A stretch of 64,000 bases of DNA, taken from NCBI GenBank assembly GCA_019192545.1, contig JAHCMI010000001.1:124001-188000 (forward strand), given 5' to 3'. Origin of the DNA: Rivularia sp. MS3 (GTDB lineage Bacteria > Cyanobacteriota > Cyanobacteriia > Cyanobacteriales > Nostocaceae). Position numbers and translations under genes: made by a program. This document shows, piece by piece, positions 8,971-16,577 of this stretch. The notes under the pieces are model-generated. The model made no database searches and had not been told where the DNA came from. It worked only from the letters and a program-made list of their open reading frames with translations. The first letter of the stretch is position 1, and each line of letters begins with the position of its first letter.

Positions 8971-9050
8971 GTTTGTGTAGGAGTATATTGAGTAGGTATC
9001 GACTTGGTAACGAGTTTGAATTTTGAAGATTTTTACGAGATAAATAAAAA

Positions 9051-10337
9051 ATGCCACGCTCGGTTAAAGTACGTACTGAATTGATATCTCAGGTAAAGTC
9101 TGCTCTACCTCGTAATGGTTATATTCGTCAAACCGATTTAGCTGAGTATTTACAAATATCTCAATCTACTATCAGCAGTTTTCTTAACGGTAAACCCGTC
9201 GATTATTTGAATTTTACTGAAATTTGTCGGGCTTTAAATATAGAATGGCAAGATATCGCGGATTTAATGGTAGAAACTTCAACTATCGCACCTAAAATAT
9301 CAAATTCAGAAATATCTTTACCATCTCACTATTTAGAGTATCCATCCGGTTTTGTACCGTTAGATTCGCCATTTTATATAAGGCGATCGCCAATTGAAGA
9401 AAGATGTTACGAACAAATTCAACAACCAGGTGCTTTAATTAGAATTAAGTCACCCAGACAAATGGGTAAAACTTCACTTTTAGCAAAAATTATTGATAAA
9501 TCGCAATCTCAAGGAGACTGTACCGTAACTTTAGATTTTGAGCTTGCAGCAAGCCAAATTTTTGTTAATTTAGATAAGTTTTTACGTTGGTTTTGTGCCA
9601 GCATCGGTTTTGCTTTAAATATTCCGAATAAAATTGATGATTATTGGGATTTAGCTAATATTGTTGGCAGCAGTATGGCTTGTAAAGCTTATTTCGAGGA
9701 ATACTTGTTACCAACAATTAATAAACCGCTCACTCTTGGTTTAGACAAGGTTGATAAAATCTTTGAATATCCAGAAATTTATCGCGATTTTTTTGGATTG
9801 CTGCGGGCTTTACATGAAGAAGGTAAACGAAGAGAAATTTGGAAAAAGCTGCAATTAATTATTGTACATTCTACAGAAGTTTACGTTCCCCTCGATATTA
9901 ATCAATCACCATTCAATGTCGGCTTATCAATAGAACTACCCGAATTTAATCATCAGCAAATTTTGGATTTAGCTCAAAGACACCAACTAAATTGGGATAA
10001 TACCGAAGTTGATAAAATCATGAATTTAGTCAGCGGACATCCGTTTTTAGTTCGTCTTGCTATCTATCATATAGCTTGTAAAAATGTCTCTTTAAGTCAA
10101 ATATTAGAAAACGCTACAAGTTCAAAAAGTATTTACTCAGAACATTTACGCCGTCAAAGTTTTATTCTGACGCAACAACCGGAATTAGCAGAGGCTATGA
10201 AAGATATAGTTAACAATAGTAATCCTACATTATCGACAGTTACTAAATTTAAATTACAAAGTATGGGATTGATTAAGTTGCAGGGAGAAAATTTAGTACT
10301 GCGTAATAATTTATATCGTCAGTTTTTACGGGTTTGA
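9051..10337 (+). CDS. HTH plus AAA_35-type (STAND-like) ATPase
   Basis: A 428-residue protein. Residues about 20-72 form a Cro/C1-like helix-turn-helix (RQTDLAEYLQISQSTISSFL and EICRALNIEWQDIADL). From residue 100 to 420 there is an 'AAA-like' ATPase of the AAA_35 kind common in cyanobacteria: FYIRRSPIEERCYEQI, P-loop SPRQMGKTSLL (Lys140-Thr141) and Walker B region LGLDKVDKIFEYPEIY. In most relatives the Walker B ends LDEVD; here the catalytic-type Glu is Lys233, which may slow or abolish hydrolysis. A helical lid with FNHQQILDLAQRH and SGHPFLVRLAIYH follows. Such proteins occur with or without attached effector domains in signalling or defence clusters; the EAD1-FGE gene lies upstream on the same strand. 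Confidence 0.85.
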   Translation: MPRSVKVRTELISQVKSALPRNGYIRQTDLAEYLQISQSTISSFLNGKPVDYLNFTEICRALNIEWQDIADLMVETSTIAPKISNSEISLPSHYLEYPSGFVPLDSPFYIRRSPIEERCYEQIQQPGALIRIKSPRQMGKTSLLAKIIDKSQSQGDCTVTLDFELAASQIFVNLDKFLRWFCASIGFALNIPNKIDDYWDLANIVGSSMACKAYFEEYLLPTINKPLTLGLDKVDKIFEYPEIYRDFFGLLRALHEEGKRREIWKKLQLIIVHSTEVYVPLDINQSPFNVGLSIELPEFNHQQILDLAQRHQLNWDNTEVDKIMNLVSGHPFLVRLAIYHIACKNVSLSQILENATSSKSIYSEHLRRQSFILTQQPELAEAMKDIVNNSNPTLSTVTKFKLQSMGLIKLQGENLVLRNNLYRQFLRV

Positions 10338-10384
10338 TTGGATTCTTAACTACGACCTTATATCTTTTCCGTTTATATTGGAAT

Positions 10385-10442
10385 TATTTAAAGTCTCTCT
10401 TCTTTCTCTTTCCTCTGCTTGCTCTGCGTACTCTGCGGTTTA
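10385..10442. repeat. Dispersed repeat, copy 1 of pair with 29685-29745
   Basis: The sequence ending ctctgcgtactctgcggttta is the reverse complement of a repeat at 29685-29745 that starts taaaccgcagagagcgctga. Both lie just outside genes, and both are followed by AT-rich DNA. It is an intergenic element of unknown function. Confidence 0.6.
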
Positions 10443-10450
10443 TCTTAATT

Positions 10451-10469
10451 ATTCCGGTGCAACCGGAAT
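10451..10469. terminator. Short perfect hairpin between convergent genes
   Basis: attccggt, loop gca, accggaat: an 8-bp perfect stem between the 3' ends of two convergent genes. There is no following T tract on either strand, so termination is only a suggestion from position. Confidence 0.35.
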
Positions 10470-10477
10470 TGATATTA

Positions 10478-10510
10478 CATATTTGGCGAAGACAGCGCAA
10501 CTAAGAACCT
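10478..10510. repeat. Dispersed 33-bp repeat, copy 2
   Basis: Second copy of the element at 8-40, with two mismatches (gacagcgcaactaagaacct against gacggcgcaactacgaacct). It ends inside the first codons of the 3' end of the phosphatase gene, so the repeat supplies the last residues and stop of that reading frame. Confidence 0.7.
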
Positions 10511-11322
10511 TTCTTCTCAACTTTCCAAACATCAGCAGCTCTCGCCAACTCCTGACTCAAACTTTCATGTATATAACCGTTAGTAGCTAAAATCCTTCCT
10601 GAATCCATCTGAAAATCACCACCATCATAAGCCGTTACCTTCCCGCCAGCTTCCCGTAAAATAATCACTCCAGCGGTAATATCCCACGGTGACAAACCTC
10701 TTTCCCAATATCCATCCAAACGTCCGCAAGCAGTATGAGCTAAATCCAGTGCAGCAGAGCCACCACGTCTTACTCCCTGGGTTAAATGGGTTAAATGACA
10801 AAATTCTGTATAATTGTTATCTTCAGTCTCGCGACGGTCATATGCGAAACCAGTAACTAATAAACTTTTACTTAATTCTGAAGTCTGAGAAACGTTTATG
10901 GGATGACGATTGCAACTTGCTCCCAACCCTTGAGCGGCACGAAATAATTCGTTATGAGATGGGTCGTAAATGACACCAACTTGTGGAACACCATTAATTA
11001 ATAATCCAATCGAAACCGAAAACAGGGGATATTGATGAGCAAAATTAGTTGTACCATCTAAAGGGTCAATAGCCCAAAGATATTCTTGATTTTGATTGCC
11101 TAATTTACCGGATTCTTCGGCAAGGATAGCGTGTTCGGGTACATGACGGCGTAAAGTTTCCAAAACCACTGCTTCGGAAGCTTTGTCAGCTGCTGTCACC
11201 AAATCACCGGGACGTTTTTCCGCAGTTTTACCTTCTACTTTACCCAAATAACCTTGTAAAACAGCACCAGCAGACAAAGCTGCTTCTGTGGCGATATCGA
11301 GAAAAATTTGTAAGTCAGGCAT
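10501..11322 (-). CDS. Inositol monophosphatase family phosphatase
   Basis: A Mg2+-dependent sugar-phosphate phosphatase. The two signature motifs are complete: WAIDPLDGTTNF with the metal-binding Asp residues and, near the C-terminus, WDITAGVIILREAGGKVTAYDG. An EESG motif lies upstream of motif 1, as expected. The 273-residue length is normal. Likely substrates are myo-inositol-1-phosphate or, in cyanobacteria, related sugar phosphates; SuhB-type and histidinol-phosphatase-type relatives cannot be separated here. Its stop lies within a dispersed repeat, so the last residues (VEKKGS) may be recent additions. Confidence 0.9.
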   Translation of the reverse strand: MPDLQIFLDIATEAALSAGAVLQGYLGKVEGKTAEKRPGDLVTAADKASEAVVLETLRRHVPEHAILAEESGKLGNQNQEYLWAIDPLDGTTNFAHQYPLFSVSIGLLINGVPQVGVIYDPSHNELFRAAQGLGASCNRHPINVSQTSELSKSLLVTGFAYDRRETEDNNYTEFCHLTHLTQGVRRGGSAALDLAHTACGRLDGYWERGLSPWDITAGVIILREAGGKVTAYDGGDFQMDSGRILATNGYIHESLSQELARAADVWKVEKKGS

Positions 11323-11379
11323 AAATTAGGTTAAAGGTTATAGGTTATAGGTTTAGAGGTACCAATTACCAATTCGCAT

Positions 11380-11937
11380 TTATCGATAAACTCTACGAAA
11401 CTCTGAGGGAGAAAGCCGCATGGGGTTGTCGGGGTTCCAAATTCCTTCCCCCATTAGTCTAGACCAATGCTGTGCGCGTTCCAAGCGGGAGTCGTATTTA
11501 TGGTTAGGCGATCGCGCTGTAAATAATGCGTGTCCTTCCTTAACTAATTGTTCGTTGATTAAGTTGTCATTTTTCCATACGTAAGCTAAGGTTCGTCCGT
11601 ATTTATCTTTGGCTTCTGCATCAAACTCCAATCTAACGGGGAATGATTTGTCTTCAATTAACTCTATCAAGCGTTTTCGAGAAGCTTCTCCCCAAGGGCG
11701 CTGACGCACGGGAGGAGAGCTAATACCAGTCAAGCGCACCTCAGAAATTAAACTGGGCTGTTCCCGAAAACCCATAACTTGTAAAGTTTGTCCGTTAACA
11801 ACCCGCACAACTTTTATTTCCACCATCCCCGCTTGAAACTTGTCTTTTTTTGCTTGGCACCCAAATAACAGCAATAAGCAACAGAAAACTAAAAATAGGC
11901 TGCTGACTTTGATGGGATTTTGATGAAAACAATTCAT
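11380..11937 (-). CDS. Staphylococcal-nuclease-like lipoprotein
   Basis: A 185-residue thermonuclease (SNase) homologue with a lipoprotein signal: basic start, hydrophobic stretch VSSLFLVFCCLLLLFGC and a lipobox ending at Cys27. The OB-fold nuclease follows with VKVVRVVNGQTLQV-like strand, RLTGISSPP, and KDKYGRTLAYV, the conserved calcium- and phosphate-contacting region. The first motif has NGQT where the family usually has DGDT, so one of the calcium-binding Asp residues is replaced and activity is uncertain. It would sit at the outer face of the plasma membrane or in the periplasm. It is transcribed towards the phosphatase gene 57 bases away. Confidence 0.85.
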   Translation of the reverse strand: MNCFHQNPIKVSSLFLVFCCLLLLFGCQAKKDKFQAGMVEIKVVRVVNGQTLQVMGFREQPSLISEVRLTGISSPPVRQRPWGEASRKRLIELIEDKSFPVRLEFDAEAKDKYGRTLAYVWKNDNLINEQLVKEGHALFTARSPNHKYDSRLERAQHWSRLMGEGIWNPDNPMRLSPSEFRRVYR

Positions 11938-11957
11938 AATTTTATTGTGTCAACGCT

Positions 11958-12027
11958 ATGGTGCGTTAGATGATGTCGAAAACTTTTCCGCCTTAACAGA
12001 TGAATTGTCGTGCATCTAACACACCCT
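11958..12027. repeat. Palindromic MITE-like element (gtgcgttagatg ends)
   Basis: The ends are inverted: ggtgcgttagatg at the left and catctaacacacc at the right, with about 45 bases between. Elements of this shape belong to the miniature repeats frequent in cyanobacterial intergenic DNA. No target duplication could be defined. Confidence 0.6.
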
Positions 12028-12089
12028 ACAACTGATTAAATGGATTTCACTGATACGGATAATTATTGATTAACTTCTAACTGCTCACT

Positions 12090-12458
12090 TCAATCATCTT
12101 CAAGGGGTAATCCGGCACGAACTCTACCTTTAGCAAAATAACGTCCGAATTGCAGTTCGTAAACTTCGTCTTCGTCTTGGGTTTCGACTTCTAAATCCGA
12201 ACATGCATAGCTTACACACAATAGAGCATAACCTTTTCTTTGTAGATGAGGGGATAACCCCACAGCTTCGGGTTGAGAAATATTTCCTTTGATTACTCTT
12301 ACGGCACAAGTGGTACAAGCACCATTGCGACAAGAAAACGGTAACTCTACACCTTGTTTCTCAAAGCTATGCAAAATGTAGCGATCGCTGGGAACTTCTA
12401 AAGTACGTGTAATGCCTTTTGCTCTATCTCGAACTGTAACTTTGTATGTAGAGGACAT
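12090..12458 (-). CDS. Plant-type [2Fe-2S] ferredoxin with C-terminal extension
   Basis: A soluble one-electron carrier. The four cluster ligands are Cys43, Cys48, Cys51 and Cys81 (CRNGACTTCAVRV and later ALLCVSYACSD). At 122 residues it is about 25 longer than PetF, with an extension (YELQFGRYFAKGRVRAGLPLEDD) seen in the FdC2/Fed-type minor ferredoxins of cyanobacteria and plastids, which differ in redox potential from PetF. The partner is unknown. The ATG is directly in front of the conserved beta strand, so the start is firm. Confidence 0.88.
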   Translation of the reverse strand: MSSTYKVTVRDRAKGITRTLEVPSDRYILHSFEKQGVELPFSCRNGACTTCAVRVIKGNISQPEAVGLSPHLQRKGYALLCVSYACSDLEVETQDEDEVYELQFGRYFAKGRVRAGLPLEDD

Positions 12459-12554
12459 GATGATTTCGGATTTTGGATTCGGTAATTATAGAATTATTTT
12501 CTCAAGGATTGCAGTTTATTTGATTTCAATGTAAGATATCATCTTGTGGCACCT

Positions 12555-12641
12555 GGAGAGGTGGCCGAGTGGTTGAAGGCGCAGCACTGGAAATGCTGTT
12601 TACCCGAAAGGGTAACGAGGGTTCGAATCCCTCCCTCTCCG
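12555..12641 (+). tRNA. tRNA-Ser (anticodon GGA)
   Basis: An 87-base class-II tRNA. Acceptor strands ggagagg and cctctcc pair over seven bases with discriminator G. The anticodon stem cagca/tgctg encloses loop ctggaaa with anticodon GGA at 12589-12591. A long variable arm (tacccgaaagggta) and the T loop ggttcgaatcc follow, as expected for serine. CCA is not encoded. It reads UCC and UCU codons. Confidence 0.97.
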
Positions 12642-12712
12642 TTTTCAAATTAAATGTATATTAAATATTTCAAGCTAATTTCAAGCTCAAAGTTGTTTTA
12701 GCTTTACTTAAT

Positions 12713-12747
12713 CCCATGTATATAAAATGCGTGGGTTATTTTTTTAT
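12713..12747 (+). terminator. Probable intrinsic terminator after tRNA-Ser
   Basis: cccatg and cgtggg form a six-pair stem (one G-U) around a 12-base AT-rich loop, followed by ttattttttt. It lies about 70 bases downstream of the tRNA on the same strand. Confidence 0.65.
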
Positions 12748-13041
12748 ATCAAATGTATTTTTAGTGCAGATTCGGCAAGCCTAGCTATGATGGGGTATTT
12801 TGACTTTTACGAAAATATCTATTTCCAGCAAAAACACTATATTTTTATAAAAAAAAGTATTTTTTATTACTAAATAGTCTCAAATATATTGAATTTTAAA
12901 TAATTATGTAATAGTGATGATGACGTTAAGCAAAGGTTATGGTAGAGGTATTGCCGAAAATTAACGTTCGGATTAGTAAACCTTAATGTCTAAGGATTGT
13001 CTCAAAATTGGAATCAATAAAAATCAGTTTTAGGTAAAGGA

Positions 13042-15303
13042 ATGAAAAGATTGGCATTGCTGATTGGGGTAAGCGATTATGAATACGAGTTGAATCCCCT
13101 GCCAGGTGCCCTTAAGGATGTTGATGCGATGCAACGTGTTTTGCAGCATCCAGGTATGGGTGATTTTCCCGTAGATAATATCAGAGTATTAAAAAATCCA
13201 CAGATACCAAATATGAGTATGGAGATTGAAAAAATTTTCTCTAGCTCTGGGAAAGATGATTTGGTATTACTATATTTTTCTGGGCATGGTATCAAAGATG
13301 ATGACGGTAATCTTTACTTAGCCAGCAGTCAAACTTATAAGCATCCTAACGGACAATTAATTACTTCGAGTACGGTGCCTGCAAGTTTTGTACACAACAT
13401 AATGGATAAAAGCCTTTCTAGGAGGCAAGTAATTATTCTTGATTGTTGCTTTAGCGGTGCTTTCGCTAGGGGTATGACTGTAAAGAATGATGGGCATGTA
13501 GATATTAAAAGTCAGCTGGGAGGAGAAGGAAGAGCGGTTTTAACTTCTTCTACTTCTACTCAATACTCTTTTGAGGAACAAGCCTCGAATCATTCTATTT
13601 ATACGCGCTTTCTTGTGGAAGGAATTGAAAATGGTAAAGCTGATATAGATGGTGATGGTGTGATTTGTGTTGACGAGCTGCATGAATATACTCGTACAAG
13701 AATGCAGAAAACCGCACCTCAAAGCAAACCTGAAATTTATGCTTTTAAAGAAGGTTATAAAATTCAGCTATCTAAGGTAGATGTAGCTTATCAAAAAAGT
13801 TTATCGCTTCTGAGAAATCAAATAAATTTTGGTGAGTTAAAGTTAGGAGGAACCCAGCAAGTTCAAAATGCTGACGGTTCTTTATTACAATTTGATTATC
13901 TACCCAATTTTTTAGAACCGTTTGAGTCATTTATTCACAGTTTAATTAACCAATTATCATATTTTCATACTAGTCAAAATAACCTAAATAATCTATCAGA
14001 TACTTCTGAATTTCAAATATTAGAATCAATTAGAGAAGCTTCGGAAGCTGATTTTGTATTTGTAGTTGAAAATGATAACTATAATAATTGTGTTGTTAAG
14101 TTACAAAGCAATTTAGCAGATAATATCGATAAGAATGCTTATATCAATATATTAAATACTACAATTTTTCCAATAATTTCTTACGAATCAGTTTTTAATC
14201 CTTCGTATCATGGAACATACAAAATTAATGAGTATGGCAATCATTACGCTAATGCTTTCGCGATTATACCCTTACAAATGCCTCCGAAAGCTGAAATTAT
14301 GGTAGTTTGCGGCTTACGCTGCAATTCATGTTTACTCTGTGATGCATATGGCAAAATTTTATCGAGTTTTTATCAAAGCACTCAAGAGTCATTAGAGCCT
14401 ATGTTTGTGGAAGCAGCTATTATTGATGCTCTCAAAACTGATTTTAAGTTTGTTTCTAAATCGCTATACGACAGACGGTTTCAACTATTTTGCGAACGAT
14501 TACAAAAAATGGTTGTTTATTTTGAACCCGTTATTTGTATAGATGCTAATGAATTTTTTATCAGTGGTTGGGAAGCTTTAGCTAGAGATACTCAAACTTT
14601 AACTGCTCCGGTTGATTTATTTCAAACTGCTGAATTATGGGGTTCTCAATTTAAAATTGAATTAGACCAGTATTTTCTCAGAGTTGCGGCAAAAAGCTAT
14701 AAACAAGCCAGAAAATCAAAACAAAGAAGACTCACTGATGTTGTCCCATTATCAGTTAATGTATATCCAGAATCTTTAATTAGCAAGGCATATTGTGAAA
14801 CTGTCAGAGAAATTATTAAAGACAATATTATTTCTCCACGCAACTTAATATTAGAAATATCTGAAAAATCTGAATTACCGAAGTTTTGTGATGGTGTCAG
14901 ATTAGAAAATCCTTTAACTTGTTTCAAAAATAAACTTTTAGAATATGTTCATCAATTCAATATTAGATTTGCAATTGACGATTTCGGAGTTGGTCATTCT
15001 TCTGTTTCTCGGTTGGCAGGTTTAAATCCATGTCATGTTAAAATTGACCGCGAAATTCTGCATCATCAATCTAATAATTTAATTATTAATTTCGTTCACC
15101 AAATAGTTAAATCTAATAATTTATATCCGCCGAATGTCATTGTCGAGGGTGTAGATGAAGAAACTCCTATTAGTTTATATCAATTGAAAGAAATGGGTGT
15201 CACTTATGTTCAAGGACATATTATTGGTAAACCCGAACCAGAAGTTTATCGTCTCAGTCAGCAAAAGTATGAGGAATTAAGGAAAATGATTTTGGGAGAA
15301 TAG
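13042..15303 (+). CDS. Caspase-like (peptidase C14) protein fused to EAL domain
   Basis: A 753-residue signalling protein with three parts. Residues 1-245 are a caspase/metacaspase fold (opening RLALLIGVSDYEY) with the catalytic His82 in FSGHG and Cys136 in ILDCCFSGA. Inside it residues 201-212 (DIDGDGVICVDE) match the EF-hand calcium loop pattern. Residues about 250-470 are of no family I recognise and contain CGLRCNSCLLCDAYG, with four cysteines. Residues 475-740 are an EAL domain that keeps the motifs needed for c-di-GMP hydrolysis: EAL at 511-513, Asn573, Glu605, DDFGVGHSS at 646 onward, Lys667, EGVDEE at 702 and QG at 724. No signal peptide or membrane segment is seen. I infer control of a protease by c-di-GMP, or the reverse. 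It stands alone with over 200 bases on both sides. Confidence 0.9.
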   Translation: MKRLALLIGVSDYEYELNPLPGALKDVDAMQRVLQHPGMGDFPVDNIRVLKNPQIPNMSMEIEKIFSSSGKDDLVLLYFSGHGIKDDDGNLYLASSQTYKHPNGQLITSSTVPASFVHNIMDKSLSRRQVIILDCCFSGAFARGMTVKNDGHVDIKSQLGGEGRAVLTSSTSTQYSFEEQASNHSIYTRFLVEGIENGKADIDGDGVICVDELHEYTRTRMQKTAPQSKPEIYAFKEGYKIQLSKVDVAYQKSLSLLRNQINFGELKLGGTQQVQNADGSLLQFDYLPNFLEPFESFIHSLINQLSYFHTSQNNLNNLSDTSEFQILESIREASEADFVFVVENDNYNNCVVKLQSNLADNIDKNAYINILNTTIFPIISYESVFNPSYHGTYKINEYGNHYANAFAIIPLQMPPKAEIMVVCGLRCNSCLLCDAYGKILSSFYQSTQESLEPMFVEAAIIDALKTDFKFVSKSLYDRRFQLFCERLQKMVVYFEPVICIDANEFFISGWEALARDTQTLTAPVDLFQTAELWGSQFKIELDQYFLRVAAKSYKQARKSKQRRLTDVVPLSVNVYPESLISKAYCETVREIIKDNIISPRNLILEISEKSELPKFCDGVRLENPLTCFKNKLLEYVHQFNIRFAIDDFGVGHSSVSRLAGLNPCHVKIDREILHHQSNNLIINFVHQIVKSNNLYPPNVIVEGVDEETPISLYQLKEMGVTYVQGHIIGKPEPEVYRLSQQKYEELRKMILGE

Positions 15304-15350
15304 TTCATTAGTAATTAGTAATTGCGAATATTGAGTTGAGGGTAGTAATA

Positions 15351-15385
15351 GTAGTTCGGGTTAAAGGCGCACTAATTATTTATGA
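15351..15385. repeat. Direct repeat flanking the mazEF module, left copy
   Basis: gtagttcgggttaaaggcgc and 15 further bases match 16298-16332 in the same orientation with about six mismatches in 35; both copies are followed by tgcaacctaa. The pair brackets the toxin-antitoxin module. A partly palindromic stretch (caacctaaaccaacatc against gatgttgggttgc) lies just right of this copy at 15388-15472. Confidence 0.6.
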
Positions 15386-15580
15386 TGCAACCTAAACCAA
15401 CATCAATATGGTGATTTTATATAAGATATATTTTGAATAAAGTTTGCTTTTAAAGCCGGATGTTGGGTTGCACTCCGTTTAAATCAACCTACAAGTATGG
15501 ATTCAAATAGTTAAGGTGATTGCTTTTTTATCTATAATTATTTAACATGAATATTGACAATAAACAGTAATATTAAAATT

Positions 15581-15811
15581 ATGACAGTACGCGATAAAGC
15601 CATAGCTAAAATTAATAATCTTCCAGATTCTTTAATTGAAGAAGTCAACGATTTTATAGATTACTTGCAATGGAAGCATGAGGCTAAAACCGCTTCATCA
15701 TGGCTAAATTCAGAAGAATTTAAAGAAATAGCAGAATCAGATTTTTCTAGTTATTTATCTAACTTGGAAGATTATGAAAATCGCTTGGCTCGTGGTGAAA
15801 TACAGTGGTAA
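15581..15811 (+). CDS. MazE-position antitoxin (DUF2281-like)
   Basis: A 76-residue small acidic protein (opening MTVRDKAIAKINNLPDSL, then VNDFIDYLQWKHEAK) that resembles short antitoxin-type proteins with a helix dimer region and a disordered acidic tail. The open frame runs back to a TTG at 15554, but the ATG at 15581 fits the family start. Its last codons overlap the GTG start of the following mazF-type gene (CAG TGG TAA against GTG GTA AAA). Because that toxin gene is interrupted, this is now probably an orphan antitoxin. Confidence 0.7.
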   Translation: MTVRDKAIAKINNLPDSLIEEVNDFIDYLQWKHEAKTASSWLNSEEFKEIAESDFSSYLSNLEDYENRLARGEIQW

Positions 15812-16290
15812 AAATTAAGCAAGGAAATGTTATTCTATGCGATTTAAATCCAGTGGTTGGTACTGAGCAAGCTGGTATTAAGTAAGTCGGCAGAAATAAA
15901 CAAAACTATGTAACAAAATGTAAATTAGCTTGAAACCCTTACTCCTACTGCCTACTGCCCACTGCCCACTGCCTTGTCCTAATTACAATTTTCAACGCCA
16001 ACCTACTTAGACCTGTTGCGATCATACAAATTGACAAAGCAAATACTGTTAGCCCTCATACAATAATTGCACCTTTTACTTCTAAAATCCGGCGCGCGCT
16101 TTTACCTTTTCATGTATTGGTTCCCAAGGGAGTTGGTGGATTAACGCAAGATTCAGTCATACTTTGCGAACAAATTCGAGTAATTGATAAATCTAGAATC
16201 ATTAAAGTTATCGGCTTGTTAGATGAAGACTATATGATGAAATTAAAAGTAGCTTTATCTAACATACTAGGTTTGAATGAATCCGATTAA
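15805..16290 (+). pseudogene. MazF/PemK-type toxin gene interrupted by a small mobile element
   Basis: A GTG start inside the antitoxin stop region opens VVKIKQGNVILCDLNPVVGT, the classic MazF beginning, and runs to EQAGIK then stop. After 129 foreign bases the frame resumes with RPVAIIQIDKANTVSP and continues to LNESD and a stop at 16288-16290. Removing the element and one TA copy gives an uninterrupted 118-residue protein reading QAGIRPVAIIQ across the junction, just like functional MazF endoribonucleases. So the toxin was whole before insertion and is now inactive unless the element is lost or the 5' part has residual function. Confidence 0.88.
15881..16007. mobile_element. 127-bp MITE with TA target duplication
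   Basis: The terminal inverted repeats are agtaagtcggc at the left and gccaacctact at the right (9 of 11 positions pair). TA stands on both sides (15879-15880 and 16008-16009). The interior carries 'ctactgcccactgccc' repeats and has no coding capacity. TA duplication is the hallmark of IS630/Tc1-mariner elements, so a transposase of that family acting in trans is the likely mover. The boundaries are supported by exact repair of the mazF reading frame when the element plus one TA is removed. Confidence 0.85.
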
Positions 16291-16297
16291 AACAACT

Positions 16298-16332
16298 GTA
16301 GTTTGAGTTAAAGGCGCGGGATTTATTTATGA
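16298..16332. repeat. Direct repeat flanking the mazEF module, right copy
   Basis: See the copy at 15351-15385. It begins eight bases after the mazF stop, so the repeat pair defines a cassette of about 0.95 kb. The rest of the gap up to 16577 is AT-rich, with a possible promoter region for lpdA but no distinctive motif. Confidence 0.6.
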
Positions 16333-16577
16333 ATATGAAGTATTGAGAATGCAACCTAATCGCTAAACCCAATTACCAATTACTAGATAAACTTTGTATT
16401 CCTAAACACATTTACCTTAACCCATAGTTCTTGTAAACAATCGCAAAGCAAAGATATTCACTTAGCGAGCAAAAACTATAATATAAAGTTTGGCAAAAAC
16501 TTTAAAATAAAAATACTTGCAGTATCGCTGCACTCAGTTAAGAATTAATACGGTAAAGCACGCGGAGTAATAAGACG

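Noticed and set aside
8518-9057. Minus-strand 179-codon frame over the end of the FGE-like gene
   Set aside because: It is antisense to the well-supported FGE domain and consists of Ile/Val/Arg runs that arise from the opposite strand.
15554-15580. Upstream TTG start for the MazE-type antitoxin
   Set aside because: The added nine residues (MTINSNIKI) are not family-like and an ATG follows directly.
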